Assembly (NCBI GenBank): GCA_021158465.1
Contig: JAGGUN010000045.1
Span: forward strand, 5,218 to 69,217
Length of the DNA: 64,000 nt
Direction of reading: 5' to 3'
From: a bacterium
GTDB taxonomy: Bacteria; UBP14; UBA6098; 4484-93
Every line of letters begins with the position of its first letter. Position 1 is the stretch's first letter. The position numbers and the translations under genes were made by a program. Under the pieces are notes generated by a model. It worked only from the letters and a program-made list of their open reading frames with translations. It was not told the DNA's origin and searched no databases. This document shows positions 7,815 through 15,902 of this stretch, piece by piece.

Positions 7815-9435
7815 CCCTACTCCAGAGGTGGTTTATTGTTCCCAAAAGCTGGTTTATCTTGAACGGCTTGGATACTATAGAGTCCACATACCTGAACTTA
7901 CCTGGCTCCAGTCTGGTATTCCAACCAGTTACAAGCACGACCTTGGTCTCCGGGGATATCTCCTTTGCGCAGCGAGAAAGCTCGCTCCCGTTCATCTTCG
8001 GCATCCCGAGGTCAGTGAACACAACATCGAACCTTTCCTTCTTCAGAATATCGAGAGCACGCAGTCCGTTCTCCGCACAGCTCACATAAAAATGCTCGTG
8101 CTCGAATATCTCCTTGAGTAAGTTTCTTATCTCCTCATCGTCTTCAACTACCAGAACCCGCAGTCCACTCTGCCGAGGAAGCTTGAACGACTCAAGATGT
8201 TTCGCCTTGCTAGCCGATCTGCTCGCAGGAAACCGAAGCGTGAATGTTGTCCCCTTCCCAACCTCGCTCTTGAGAGATATTGTCCCTCTATGTTTCTTCA
8301 CAAGCTCTCGACAGATGGAAAGCCCAAGTCCCGAGCCTCTTTTACCCTTGGTTGTGAAAAACGGTGCAAATATCTTATCGTGGTACCTCTTCGGGATCCC
8401 GCTCCCTGTATCTTCCACCTGGATTATCACATCGTTATCCCTGGTGAATGTTCTGAGCAAGATACTACCTGATTCCTCTATAGAGTCCACTGCATTCACA
8501 AGGAGGTTAATTATTATCTCCCGGAGGGCAGCCCCATTTCCGAAGATGGTTGAACGGCTTCGAAGGTCAGCGGTCACCTCGATATTTTTCCCTGACCTAT
8601 CCCGTGCCTCTCTCAGTTTACCCTCAAACAGCTTCAGGGTGTCCAGCACCGCCTGGTCAACGCTGATATCCTCGAAATTCTCCTCATACTCTTTGGAGAA
8701 CATAAGAACCCTGCGAATGATTTCTGCACCATCCGTTGCCGTTCGCTCGATTATCTTCAAGCCGTCCAGAAGGGTCGGGTCAAAAGCCCCCTCCTTACTT
8801 CCGATATATCTTTCAAGAAGCTGAACGCGCCCCAGTATAGCACCGAGTATATTGTTCATATCGTGAGCCACTCCACTCGCCACCTCTCCAACATTCTTCA
8901 TCGCCTCGAGCCGCTCGAGCTCGTGCTGCATCTTGCTCACAGTCTGGTTTAGAGCTGCCACCTGCTTGAAAAGCTTGAAATTCACCACCATTATCGAAAT
9001 CATAGGCAGGGAGAACCGAAACACATTCCTCACCAAGCTATCTATTCTTTCTCCTCCCTTCGCAACACCAACAGCATAACCGATGCGCATTCTGTGGAAG
9101 CGAAGCTCCTCAATTATGTATTCCCCCTGGACCTTCTCCTTGATAACCTGCTCAAGCTCTTTTTTACTCGGGAGTTTTCCCTTGGACTTAAGAGAGGAGA
9201 CAAGCTTCTCTGCCATAGATTGGTTCGTGGAGGAAATAAGCATCTCTTCAGTGTAACTATCTGCAGTTACTATAAATAAGTCAATTGGCTTAATACATTC
9301 TGATATACTATCGAGTATATCATTCCAATTTTCAGGCAGTTGCGTGTTAAAAACAATAGCGGCCCTGTAAAATATTTTGGAGACAATCTCCCGTTCCTCG
9401 GGGGTCAGGTTATTTATTATTAACCTCCGGTTCAT
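7795..9435 (-). CDS. Hybrid histidine kinase with C-terminal receiver
   Basis: Soluble sensor kinase of 546 residues. Residues 1-150 are an unrecognised sensory region without clear membrane segments, with a short coiled coil near 155-180. A HisKA domain follows (His191 in GVAHDMNNILG), then a HATPase_c domain (N box IINLLVNA about 308-315, G1 EDTGSGIP about 341, G2 GSGLGLS about 367). Last is a receiver (about 425-545) with phosphoacceptor Asp475 (VFTDLGMPKM). All catalytic motifs are intact, so this is probably the only active kinase of the operon. The ATG at 9435 is preferred over the GTG at 9438, because AAGGAGG lies 4 nt before the ATG. The phosphorelay would feed the two free receivers. 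Confidence 0.93.
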   Translation of the reverse strand: MNRRLIINNLTPEEREIVSKIFYRAAIVFNTQLPENWNDILDSISECIKPIDLFIVTADSYTEEMLISSTNQSMAEKLVSSLKSKGKLPSKKELEQVIKEKVQGEYIIEELRFHRMRIGYAVGVAKGGERIDSLVRNVFRFSLPMISIMVVNFKLFKQVAALNQTVSKMQHELERLEAMKNVGEVASGVAHDMNNILGAILGRVQLLERYIGSKEGAFDPTLLDGLKIIERTATDGAEIIRRVLMFSKEYEENFEDISVDQAVLDTLKLFEGKLREARDRSGKNIEVTADLRSRSTIFGNGAALREIIINLLVNAVDSIEESGSILLRTFTRDNDVIIQVEDTGSGIPKRYHDKIFAPFFTTKGKRGSGLGLSICRELVKKHRGTISLKSEVGKGTTFTLRFPASRSASKAKHLESFKLPRQSGLRVLVVEDDEEIRNLLKEIFEHEHFYVSCAENGLRALDILKKERFDVVFTDLGMPKMNGSELSRCAKEISPETKVVLVTGWNTRLEPGKFRYVDSIVSKPFKINQLLGTINHLWSRDENRAS

Positions 9436-9447
9436 CACACCTCCTTA

Positions 9448-9615
9448 TCAGGCTCTTCTCTCCCTGTGTCGCGAGCTTTTCGGAATGAATTCATCCTTAT
9501 GCAAAACCCTCTTTCCGCCAACAATGAGGTCGAATCTCACCCGCTTTCCTTCTATTTTCCTTATAGGAACACCCTTTTTGTGCTTCACTATCCTGAATCT
9601 TTTCCCTTTTTTCAT
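9448..9615 (-). CDS. Small basic protein of 55 residues, unknown
   Basis: Short reading frame from ATG 9615 to TGA 9448. Its start overlaps the stop of the upstream receiver gene (ATGA), and it ends 12 bp before the next gene's ATG. The product is strongly basic (start MKKGKRFRIVKHKK, middle GKRVRFDLIVGGKRVLHKDE), with no cysteine and no hydrophobic segment. The tight coupling on both sides suggests a real gene; the composition suggests binding to nucleic acid or to an acidic partner. No family is recognised. Confidence 0.6.
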   Translation of the reverse strand: MKKGKRFRIVKHKKGVPIRKIEGKRVRFDLIVGGKRVLHKDEFIPKSSRHRERRA

Positions 9616-9974
9616 TTTAGCACCCCGAGCTTGGAGATGGTGTTCGTAAATTCCGAGATATTGAAGGGCTTTGTGAGAAACGCGTCTGCTCCCATATTGA
9701 GTATCATCTTTCTATTGGAGAGAGGAATAAATCCGGTTACAACAACCACAGGGGTTTTATCCCCTTTTTCCCTTATCTTCTTTAACAACTCTATCCCGTC
9801 CATCTTTGGCATCTTGATATCTGTGACGATAAGGTCAAACCTTTTCTGCTGGAGAGCTTCGAGCGCTTCCTCACCGTTGGAGACGACCTCGGGCAAAAGT
9901 TGAAGATGATCAAACAGTTTGTACAAAAAGTCCTGGAAGAAAGGTTCGTCTTCTACTATGAGTACCTTCCTCAT
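9612..9974 (-). CDS. Stand-alone response regulator receiver (CheY-like)
   Basis: Receiver domain of 120 residues with a complete phosphorylation site: E8-D9, phosphoacceptor D52 (IVTDIKMPKMDG), Thr in VVTGF and Lys in LTKPF. It starts one base after the stop of the kinase-like gene upstream and ends in an ATGA overlap with the 55-residue basic protein. It is likely a phosphate sink or diffusible output of the hybrid kinase. Confidence 0.93.
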   Translation of the reverse strand: MRKVLIVEDEPFFQDFLYKLFDHLQLLPEVVSNGEEALEALQQKRFDLIVTDIKMPKMDGIELLKKIREKGDKTPVVVVTGFIPLSNRKMILNMGADAFLTKPFNISEFTNTISKLGVLK

Positions 9975-9975
9975 A

Positions 9976-10572
9976 TCAAGCCGCCTTTTCTTCTCCGTTT
10001 GCTTTATTCGGCAAATCTATCCTTATGAGTTCTCCTGATGTTGTTTTCTCTGTTATAAGCCTTCCTCCAACTCGTTCGAGTAGACTGAAGCGAGGAACAA
10101 CACCACGGACAGCTCCTTCTATCCTCATCTCAACCGTTATCCAACCCTTACGAACCGTATTCCTTATGCGAATCTCTTTCCCCTCCTCGATAATGGAGGT
10201 CGCCCAGTAGAACATCCCAAGCAAGACATCCCTTGCTACCCGTGCCACAGAACAGGATGTAATCTCCACGGGGGTGAGGTTCTTCTTGACAGTTATCCCT
10301 TTATGTGCCAGAACAGGATCAAGAAGGAAAACGAGATCTTCTACAAGCCTTGATAGATCAACTGGAGAAGTGAAACTGGCAAACGATGAGAATACTGAAA
10401 GTGTCCTCTCTATCCGAGAGGTTACCTTGATTATGGAATCCATTGAGCGCTTATAATACTCCTGCCTATCATTTAGCAGGGCAAGCTCAGCATACCCCTT
10501 TATAGCCCCAAGACCGTTGTTGAGCCTGTGGATAGTTTCACCGATTAGCCACCTGCTTATCGATTTATTCAT
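9976..10572 (-). CDS. Histidine-kinase-like protein without ATP-binding motifs
   Basis: A 198-residue protein with a clear dimerisation/H-box region near its N-terminus (His15 in IGETIHRLNNGLGAIKG), followed by a region with the fold pattern of HATPase_c but without its signatures. The N box reads LLGMFYWATS instead of LLxNAxxA, no DxGxG G1 motif is found, and only the last strands (GGRLITEK and IRIDLP) still look like a HATPase. It may be a phosphotransfer protein (as in Spo0B-like dimers) or a pseudokinase. A GTG at 10584 lies in the Shine-Dalgarno; the ATG at 10572 is 11 nt after AAGGAG and is preferred. It follows cheW by 4 bp. Confidence 0.7.
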   Translation of the reverse strand: MNKSISRWLIGETIHRLNNGLGAIKGYAELALLNDRQEYYKRSMDSIIKVTSRIERTLSVFSSFASFTSPVDLSRLVEDLVFLLDPVLAHKGITVKKNLTPVEITSCSVARVARDVLLGMFYWATSIIEEGKEIRIRNTVRKGWITVEMRIEGAVRGVVPRFSLLERVGGRLITEKTTSGELIRIDLPNKANGEEKAA

Positions 10573-10576
10573 TTTT

Positions 10577-11032
10577 CTACGCACTCCTTTTCTGTTTTAT
10601 TGGTATTAAGCTATTCAGTCGCGTAAGTATCTCCGGCACATCGAGGATCGGGTAACGAAACCTTCCCCGAATGATATACCCAACAACCCACATCGGGTTG
10701 ATTCCCCTTGTCTCCCATCTCTTATATCTAATCTGTTCCTCATCCAGCTCCACCGGGATAGGCTCCGTATCCGAAGCAAGTCCAACCCTATCCCTCAAAA
10801 GGAGGACAGAAGTTGTATCGAGAAGTTGCTGGCGCGAAAGCTCCAACAGAAGCCCAACATCCAGAACAGGAATCCAGTTATTCCCTTCCTTTAACCGTCC
10901 GAAGAGCGGAACAATCCCGGAAGTGGAGGGTTTGAGCCATTCACATCCAGCAACCCGGAGAACAAAGCCATCGGGTACTGCACAGGTGATATCGTTCACT
11001 TTCAAAAGCCAAAAACGCCTTTTGGTATCCAT
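10577..11032 (-). CDS. CheW-like coupling protein
   Basis: CheW domain protein of 151 residues. The pattern WIPVLDVGLLLEL followed by a strand-rich second half ending YPILDVPEIL is typical of CheW, which links receptors to a kinase. The start at 11032 (MDTKRRFWLLKVND) has GGAGGGAG upstream; an in-frame ATG at 11134 would add 34 residues unlike the family. It is the first gene of the minus-strand signalling operon, divergent from dtxR. No CheA or methyl-accepting protein is encoded in the window, so its partner here may be the hybrid kinase or the kinase-like protein (inference). Confidence 0.72.
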   Translation of the reverse strand: MDTKRRFWLLKVNDITCAVPDGFVLRVAGCEWLKPSTSGIVPLFGRLKEGNNWIPVLDVGLLLELSRQQLLDTTSVLLLRDRVGLASDTEPIPVELDEEQIRYKRWETRGINPMWVVGYIIRGRFRYPILDVPEILTRLNSLIPIKQKRSA

Positions 11033-11141
11033 CGTCTCTCCCTCCGTTTCACCTATCTTATCGAATGTTATCACCAAAAATTTAGGACAAGTTATCGAAA
11101 CAGACCACGGCAAGAAAATCTGCTTTCCCCTCAAAAAGATC

Positions 11142-11170
11142 TTGACAAGCCTGTTTTTAATTTTTATTTT
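11142..11170 (+). promoter_or_regulatory. Promoter of dtxR-feoAB
   Basis: TTGACA at 11142-11147 and TATTTT at 11165-11170 with a 17-nt spacer. The -10 box runs into the palindromic operator just downstream, so a bound DtxR-type repressor would block polymerase. Confidence 0.6.
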
Positions 11171-11186
11171 TAGGTGAACCTAAAAA
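11167..11186 (+). promoter_or_regulatory. DtxR-type operator (perfect palindrome)
   Basis: Nine-base perfect inverted repeat, arms TTTTTAGGT and ACCTAAAAA around GA, 19 bp before the dtxR start codon. TTAGGT/ACCTAA half sites are typical of DtxR/IdeR/MntR boxes. A weaker second pair, TTAG (11189-11192) and CTAA (11199-11202), flanks the Shine-Dalgarno. Autoregulation by metal is inferred. Confidence 0.75.
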
Positions 11187-11205
11187 AGTTAGGGGAGGCT
11201 AAAAT

Positions 11206-11682
11206 ATGGCTTTATCGCAGAGCCTCGAAGATTATCTCGAGCAGATACTCATTACCAAGATGGAAAAAGGAGTAGTTCGTGTGAAGGATATAGTCGAGCG
11301 TCTGGGGGTCTCCTCCGCCTCTGTCGTGGGTGCTCTCCAACATCTTGAGAAAGATGGGCTCGTTCGGCATGAGCGGTACGGGTATATCGAGCTAACAGAA
11401 AAGGGGAAGAAACGGGCGAGATGTGTCTATTCCAAGCACAGTGCGATAATGAGGTTCTTCACCGATGTTCTTGGCATTCCACCGGAGGTCGCGGAGTCCG
11501 ACGCCTGCAGTTTTGAGCACTTTATAAGTCCATTATGCTTTCAACGGATGCTACTTTTTATGCGTTTTGCTCTCGAGGGGAAGAAGCCTGCATGGCTGGA
11601 GGAGTTTCACAGGTTTATAGAAAAAAGCGGTAAGGGTAACGGAAAGAAAACCGAAAGGAAGCTAAAAGGTGGAAGATGTTAA
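11206..11682 (+). CDS. DtxR/MntR-family metal-dependent repressor
   Basis: Cytoplasmic transcription regulator of 158 residues. An N-terminal winged helix (about 1-65; RVKDIVERLGVSSASVVGAL as recognition region, then wing RYGYIELTEKG) is followed by a metal-binding/dimerisation helix region (about 70-140, with several His, Glu and Asp residues and Cys near FEHFISPLC). There is no SH3-like C-terminal domain, as in the short MntR-like forms. ATG 11206 has GGAGG 7 nt upstream. The gene overlaps feoA and sits under a palindromic operator, so it very likely senses ferrous iron and controls feoAB. Confidence 0.92.
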   Translation: MALSQSLEDYLEQILITKMEKGVVRVKDIVERLGVSSASVVGALQHLEKDGLVRHERYGYIELTEKGKKRARCVYSKHSAIMRFFTDVLGIPPEVAESDACSFEHFISPLCFQRMLLFMRFALEGKKPAWLEEFHRFIEKSGKGNGKKTERKLKGGRC

Positions 11683-11908
11683 TTTAGTACAGATGAGATC
11701 AGGCGAAGAGGGGATCGTTGTTGCGATTCATGGAGGGTTCGGTTCCAGGCGCAGAGCAGAATCTCTTGGAATTAGAGTGGGTGTTAGTATCAAAAAGATC
11801 TCCGCACAGTTTATGCGTGGACCAATAATCGTGCAGGTTGGAAATACAACAATTGCTCTCGGCTTCGGCATAGCACAAAAGATTGTTGTAAGAAAGAGAC
11901 TGGGGTGA
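11669..11908 (+). CDS. feoA: Ferrous iron transport protein A
   Basis: SH3-like small cytoplasmic protein (79 residues) that supports FeoB. The order of segments (MRSGEEGIVVAIHGG, then RRRAESLGIRVGVSIKKI, then GPIIVQVGNTTIALGFGIAQKIVV) is the FeoA pattern. The GTG start at 11669 overlaps the last 14 bases of dtxR in another frame; an internal ATG at 11693 would cut the first strand, so GTG is preferred. It overlaps feoB by four bases (GTGA). Confidence 0.93.
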   Translation: MEDVNLVQMRSGEEGIVVAIHGGFGSRRRAESLGIRVGVSIKKISAQFMRGPIIVQVGNTTIALGFGIAQKIVVRKRLG

Positions 11909-13626
11909 AAAAGATACTTTTAATAGGCAATCCCAATGTCGGGAAGAGTGTCATCTTCTCCAGATTGACTGGCGTCCATGTAATAGCCTCTAACTATCCC
12001 GGAACAACCGTTGAATTCACAAAGGGGTATATGAGGATCAAGGGTGAGAAGGCAGAAGTGATTGATGTGCCTGGCGCCTACACGCTCGAACCGAGCTCGA
12101 AAGCTGAACAGGTTGCCGTTGATATGCTCGATAGTGCTGCCGAAGAAGATGGTAATATCTTTGTAAACATCGTGGACGCAACCAACCTGGAGAGGAACTT
12201 AGGACTTACACTTCAACTGATTAAAAGAAGGGTACCGCTTATCGTCTGCCTGAATTTCTGGGATGAAACGAAACATACAGGAGTCCACATCGATGCAGAG
12301 AAGCTAGAAAAGATCCTTGCTGTCCCCGTTGTTCCAACCTGTGGAATAACCGGCGAAGGGATTAAAAGTCTTGTGTCAAGAATGAGCGAAGCAAAGGTCA
12401 GCACATTCCAATATGAGGACGAGGAAAGATGGTCTGAAATCGGCAAGATTGTGGATACAGTGCAGAAGCTAACACACCGCCATCATACTCTTCTGGAAAG
12501 ATTGGGAGATGCTTCAATCCACCCAATAACAGGAATTCCTATCGCTATTATTGTTCTATTCCTTGCTTTCAAGGTTGTGCGGCTCATCGGCGAATCGCTA
12601 ATCGGTTATATCCTCGAGCCGCTGTTTGAAAATCTGTGGGCTCCTCTAATGTTAAAGTTATCCGCTCTTCTTGGCTCATCTGGATTTATCCACGATGTCC
12701 TGATAGGCAAACTAATCGATGGTAAGATAGCCTTTGTGGAATCTATGGGAGTCCTAACGACGGGCTTATTTGTTCCGTTTGCAATGGTTCTGCCCTATAT
12801 CGTAGCCTTCTATCTTGTGCTGAGTTTTCTTGAAGATTCTGGGTATCTTCCCCGTCTCGGTGTCCTGCTCGATACACTTATGCACAAATTCGGAATCCAT
12901 GGTCTGGCAATAATCCCTATGCTGCTCGGGATTGGATGCAATGTTCCTGGTGCGCTGGCAACGAGGGTATTAGAAACGAAGAGGGAGCGGTTCATTGCCG
13001 CCACCCTTATGGCAATAGCGGTCCCCTGTATGGCACAGATAGCAATGGTGTTCGGTCTGGTCGGGCAATATGGTGCGAACGGGCTCGGCATTGTTTTCGG
13101 CACACTATTTATCGTATGGATTATACTCGGACTTCTGCTCAATCTGGTTTTGAAGGGTGAAAGTCCCGAAATATTCGCTGAGATTCCTCCATATCGCCTC
13201 CCATATTTTCCCGCGCTGGTAAAGAAGCTCTGGATGAGAACATTCGGGTTCCTGAAAGATGCTGTCCCCTATGTCCTTCTGGGAGTTCTGATTGTGAATA
13301 TTCTCTATGCCCTTCGCATAATTGAGTTCATTGGCAGGCTTGCTGCACCGGTGGTAACAGGGATTCTCGGACTACCGGAGGAGGCGGTTGGCGCATTGAT
13401 CATCGGGTTTCTCAGGAAGGATGTAGCCGTCGGAATGCTCGTCCCACTGGGATTGACTATGCACCAGATGATAGTAGCATCCGTCGTTTTGACTATGTAT
13501 TTCCCCTGCATAGCAACCTTCGTTATCCTCGTCAAGGAGCTCGGTGTGAGGGATATGATAAAATCAGCAACGATTATGATCATCTCAGCCTTAACCGTTG
13601 GTGGAATATTAAACCTTATCTTGTAG
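11905..13626 (+). CDS. feoB: Ferrous iron transporter FeoB
   Basis: Inner-membrane Fe(II) transporter. The N-terminal GTPase domain (about 1-165) shows G1 GNPNVGKS at 8-15, the YPGTTVE switch, G3 DVPGAYTL and G4 as NFWD. The C-terminal part has about eight hydrophobic segments and two Gate-type regions, with LLGIGCNVPGALATR and LRKDVAVGMLVPLG. At 573 residues it is on the short side of the family (E. coli FeoB is 773) but complete. GTG start at 11905 in a GTGA overlap with feoA. Co-transcribed with dtxR and feoA and therefore presumably induced when iron is low. Confidence 0.97.
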   Translation: MKKILLIGNPNVGKSVIFSRLTGVHVIASNYPGTTVEFTKGYMRIKGEKAEVIDVPGAYTLEPSSKAEQVAVDMLDSAAEEDGNIFVNIVDATNLERNLGLTLQLIKRRVPLIVCLNFWDETKHTGVHIDAEKLEKILAVPVVPTCGITGEGIKSLVSRMSEAKVSTFQYEDEERWSEIGKIVDTVQKLTHRHHTLLERLGDASIHPITGIPIAIIVLFLAFKVVRLIGESLIGYILEPLFENLWAPLMLKLSALLGSSGFIHDVLIGKLIDGKIAFVESMGVLTTGLFVPFAMVLPYIVAFYLVLSFLEDSGYLPRLGVLLDTLMHKFGIHGLAIIPMLLGIGCNVPGALATRVLETKRERFIAATLMAIAVPCMAQIAMVFGLVGQYGANGLGIVFGTLFIVWIILGLLLNLVLKGESPEIFAEIPPYRLPYFPALVKKLWMRTFGFLKDAVPYVLLGVLIVNILYALRIIEFIGRLAAPVVTGILGLPEEAVGALIIGFLRKDVAVGMLVPLGLTMHQMIVASVVLTMYFPCIATFVILVKELGVRDMIKSATIMIISALTVGGILNLIL

Positions 13627-13742
13627 ATTCAAAACCGACCGAAGAAAATGGGTCCAAGAACATAGCGAGAAAGGAGGCTAAATGAAATAGTTCTAAGTCT
13701 TTGTCTTGCAAGGTTCAAAAAATTGTAAAAAAGGAGGGAAAG

Positions 13743-14714
13743 ATGAAAATGTATACGATGGCTATAGCCTTGATAGGCATTCTCGTCTTTTCGGCTAATT
13801 CTTTTGCGGACTCCGTTATCGGCTGCCCGCTCGGAGTAGAAAAGGGGAAACTTTGGTTTACAAGCAGGGGGTTTTATATGCATGCAACCAAGGCTTACTG
13901 GAACGAGGACCCAGAGGATACCCCGGAGATGGTCGATATGCCGGATGGTTGGCATGCAGATATCACAAAAGTCGGCTTAAGGCTCGGCTACGGCGTTACC
14001 AAAAGGTTTAGTGTCGGTTTTGTGACAAGCTATTGGGATAAGGACATCTCAAAGGAGAGCTGGAAGAAAAACCCTGAAATGCAATGGGTGAAAAAGAGCA
14101 GCGATTTCCACTCCCACGGGTTTGGAGATGTCTGGTTCACGGGGCTATACAAGATAGTCGCAGACCACCCTACCTGGGAAGCTATATCAATCGGAGCAGG
14201 CATTAAGCTGGATGCCGCAGACGATGCACTCGTAACAAAAGGCATAGGAACAGGGACAAAGGATTTCCGCATCGCTTTCCTCACACACGAGGGCATCACA
14301 TCCCGACTCCATTCCTGCAACGATGTCTGGTATGAATATCGGGGCAAGGTGAGGGATATCGAGGTGAAAAGCGACTCCGGCGAGATGGTCAAATGGCAGA
14401 AATCAGGATGGGACAAAGGAGACGCTGTTGGATATCGGGTCAACTTTGAGTACCTCTTAAACGAAGAAGGCAATTTCCAGATCCATCTTGCAGGGATTGG
14501 ACAGATGAGCTTTGCCGATAAGGACACATCCAACAGCAAGGTCGACAATAGCGAATACTACGAACACTCCGTTATGCTGAAGTTCGCCTATCTGCCGCTC
14601 GGGGATGAGCATGAGCATAACAAGATGTTTGTCGGCGTGAGGATACCGGTCGCATCCCAGAAGCAGTTTAGCTCCGAGATAACCCCGATATGGTCATTTA
14701 TGTGGACATTCTGA
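13743..14714 (+). CDS. Predicted outer-membrane beta-barrel protein
   Basis: Protein of 323 residues starting at ATG 13743 with AGGAGG 5-6 nt upstream; a signal peptide is clear (MKMYTMAIALIGILVFSANSFA, cut after about 22). The mature part alternates short amphipathic strands with glycines and aromatic residues (VGLRLGYGVTKRFSVGFVTS, FGDVWFTGLYKI, YRVNFEYLL, HSVMLKFAY) and ends in WSFMWTF. A C-terminal aromatic strand is typical of outer-membrane barrels. The shape resembles the broad transporter/MetA-like barrel group. Position 116 bp after feoB suggests, but does not prove, an iron-related porin. Confidence 0.65.
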   Translation: MKMYTMAIALIGILVFSANSFADSVIGCPLGVEKGKLWFTSRGFYMHATKAYWNEDPEDTPEMVDMPDGWHADITKVGLRLGYGVTKRFSVGFVTSYWDKDISKESWKKNPEMQWVKKSSDFHSHGFGDVWFTGLYKIVADHPTWEAISIGAGIKLDAADDALVTKGIGTGTKDFRIAFLTHEGITSRLHSCNDVWYEYRGKVRDIEVKSDSGEMVKWQKSGWDKGDAVGYRVNFEYLLNEEGNFQIHLAGIGQMSFADKDTSNSKVDNSEYYEHSVMLKFAYLPLGDEHEHNKMFVGVRIPVASQKQFSSEITPIWSFMWTF

Positions 14715-14722
14715 GCGAGCCG

Positions 14723-15076
14723 ATGAGAACAAAGATTGCTATCCTCTGGCTATCTCTTACACTTGCATTCCTTGCCCACGGGCAACTGCACTTCTTCGAG
14801 AAAGGAGGAGTCCCAAAGGAAACTCTGGGGCTCCTTCTATTTTTCGACTTCTGTTACATAGTGCCCTTACTCCTCGCGTACCTCACACTCGTCCTGAGAG
14901 AGAAAGCCTGTAGAACATTGAATATAGTTTCATCCGCTACCTTCCTCGTGATGAATACCTACCATCTCTGGGCGCATCTGGGCGAGCCAGCACAGATACC
15001 GATCGTCGGTGCAACTGTTGCAATCGCGGGCTTGATACTATGGCATTCGTTGGAGATACCCAAAACGAAAAGATAA
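14723..15076 (+). CDS. Small membrane protein, unknown
   Basis: 117-residue protein with four hydrophobic stretches (AILWLSLTLAFLAHG, LGLLLFFDFCYIVPLLLAYL, IVSSATFLVMNTYHLWAHL, IPIVGATVAIAGLILW) and a basic end. No family is recognised. The ATG at 14723 is chosen because the open frame upstream overlaps the barrel gene; the Shine-Dalgarno is weak. It probably shares a transcript with the barrel gene. Histidines within the hydrophobic segments are notable. Confidence 0.55.
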   Translation: MRTKIAILWLSLTLAFLAHGQLHFFEKGGVPKETLGLLLFFDFCYIVPLLLAYLTLVLREKACRTLNIVSSATFLVMNTYHLWAHLGEPAQIPIVGATVAIAGLILWHSLEIPKTKR

Positions 15077-15078
15077 CT

Positions 15079-15327
15079 ATGCTCAGCCGTTCCGATTTCA
15101 CCATATATTCCCTGTGGCTGATCCTTGTGCCGGTGATCATAATCTCGCGGAGCATAACGGCTATCGGCAGCAAGCTGCGCGGAACCGACATCGCAAATGC
15201 AGACCGTCGCAACAAAAAATCCATAGCTGTTGTCTTGACGCCACTCTTCGTACGCATGCCGATATTGATATTATCAGGAAGAATAGAGACCAAAAACACG
15301 GAGAAAAAAATAAAATTTAGAACTTGA
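15079..15327 (+). CDS. Possible small membrane protein (doubtful)
   Basis: Open frame of 82 residues beginning 2 bp after the previous stop, with two hydrophobic segments (IYSLWLILVPVIIISRS and SIAVVLTPLFVRMPILIL) separated by a basic loop. No ribosome binding site or family is visible. It fills the only gap between the membrane protein and smg. It may be a real small gene or a chance frame. Confidence 0.3.
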   Translation: MLSRSDFTIYSLWLILVPVIIISRSITAIGSKLRGTDIANADRRNKKSIAVVLTPLFVRMPILILSGRIETKNTEKKIKFRT

Positions 15328-15342
15328 CTGTCGAGGAAAAAG

Positions 15343-15822
15343 ATGTATTATTATGAAAAAATTGCAGGAGAGAACTTGAACGGGAAACTGTTTGACCTTA
15401 TAGTGTATCTTGCCGAGAACTCAACTGAACCTGTGAAACCCACAGACCAGCAACTTCTTAAGCAGTTCGAGGACAAAGGGTTCACAGACAGCGAGATTAA
15501 CTACGCTATAACCTGGTTCAACAAACACATAAAAGGAGGCGCGAAGCAGAGAAAACGCTTCAGTGTTCGTGTCCTCTCGAGAGAGGAAAAGCAACTCTTC
15601 ACCCCAGAGGCACAAGGATATATATTGCGTCTTCTGGAACTTGGTGTTATAACCAGGGAACAGTTCGAGTTGATAGTTGCACGAGCAGAGATGGGTGAGA
15701 ACGAAAGAATAGACCTCGAAACCCTCAAAACTATCGTTTCATATATGGTGCTGGAGGGGTCATACCCAGATGAATTCGATGGATTTCCCCCTTTCCATAG
15801 GAAAAACGATACGGTAAACTAA
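15343..15822 (+). CDS. smg: Smg family protein (DUF494)
   Basis: 159 residues matching the Smg/DUF494 family, a small bacterial family of unknown biochemical role often found near dprA or topA. Visible pattern: a helical N-terminus starting with short MYYYEKI, the middle segment [18 protein letters not shown], and [12 protein letters not shown] near the end. GTCGAGGAAAAAG lies before the ATG as a modest Shine-Dalgarno. The primary sigma factor gene follows 80 bp later. Confidence 0.8.
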   Translation: MYYYEKIAGENLNGKLFDLIVYLAENSTEPVKPTDQQLLKQFEDKGFTDSEINYAITWFNKHIKGGAKQRKRFSVRVLSREEKQLFTPEAQGYILRLLELGVITREQFELIVARAEMGENERIDLETLKTIVSYMVLEGSYPDEFDGFPPFHRKNDTVN

Positions 15823-15902
15823 AAGATCTCACTTCAAATTTGACAAAAGAAGACCTTTTTGTATGTTTTCAAAAGAGAGGAGAACCATTAAAAGGAGGAT
15901 TG

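Noticed and set aside
14937-15299. Open frame of 120 codons on the minus strand
   Set aside because: Antisense to the membrane protein gene and the weak frame after it, no ribosome site, composition unlike a protein.
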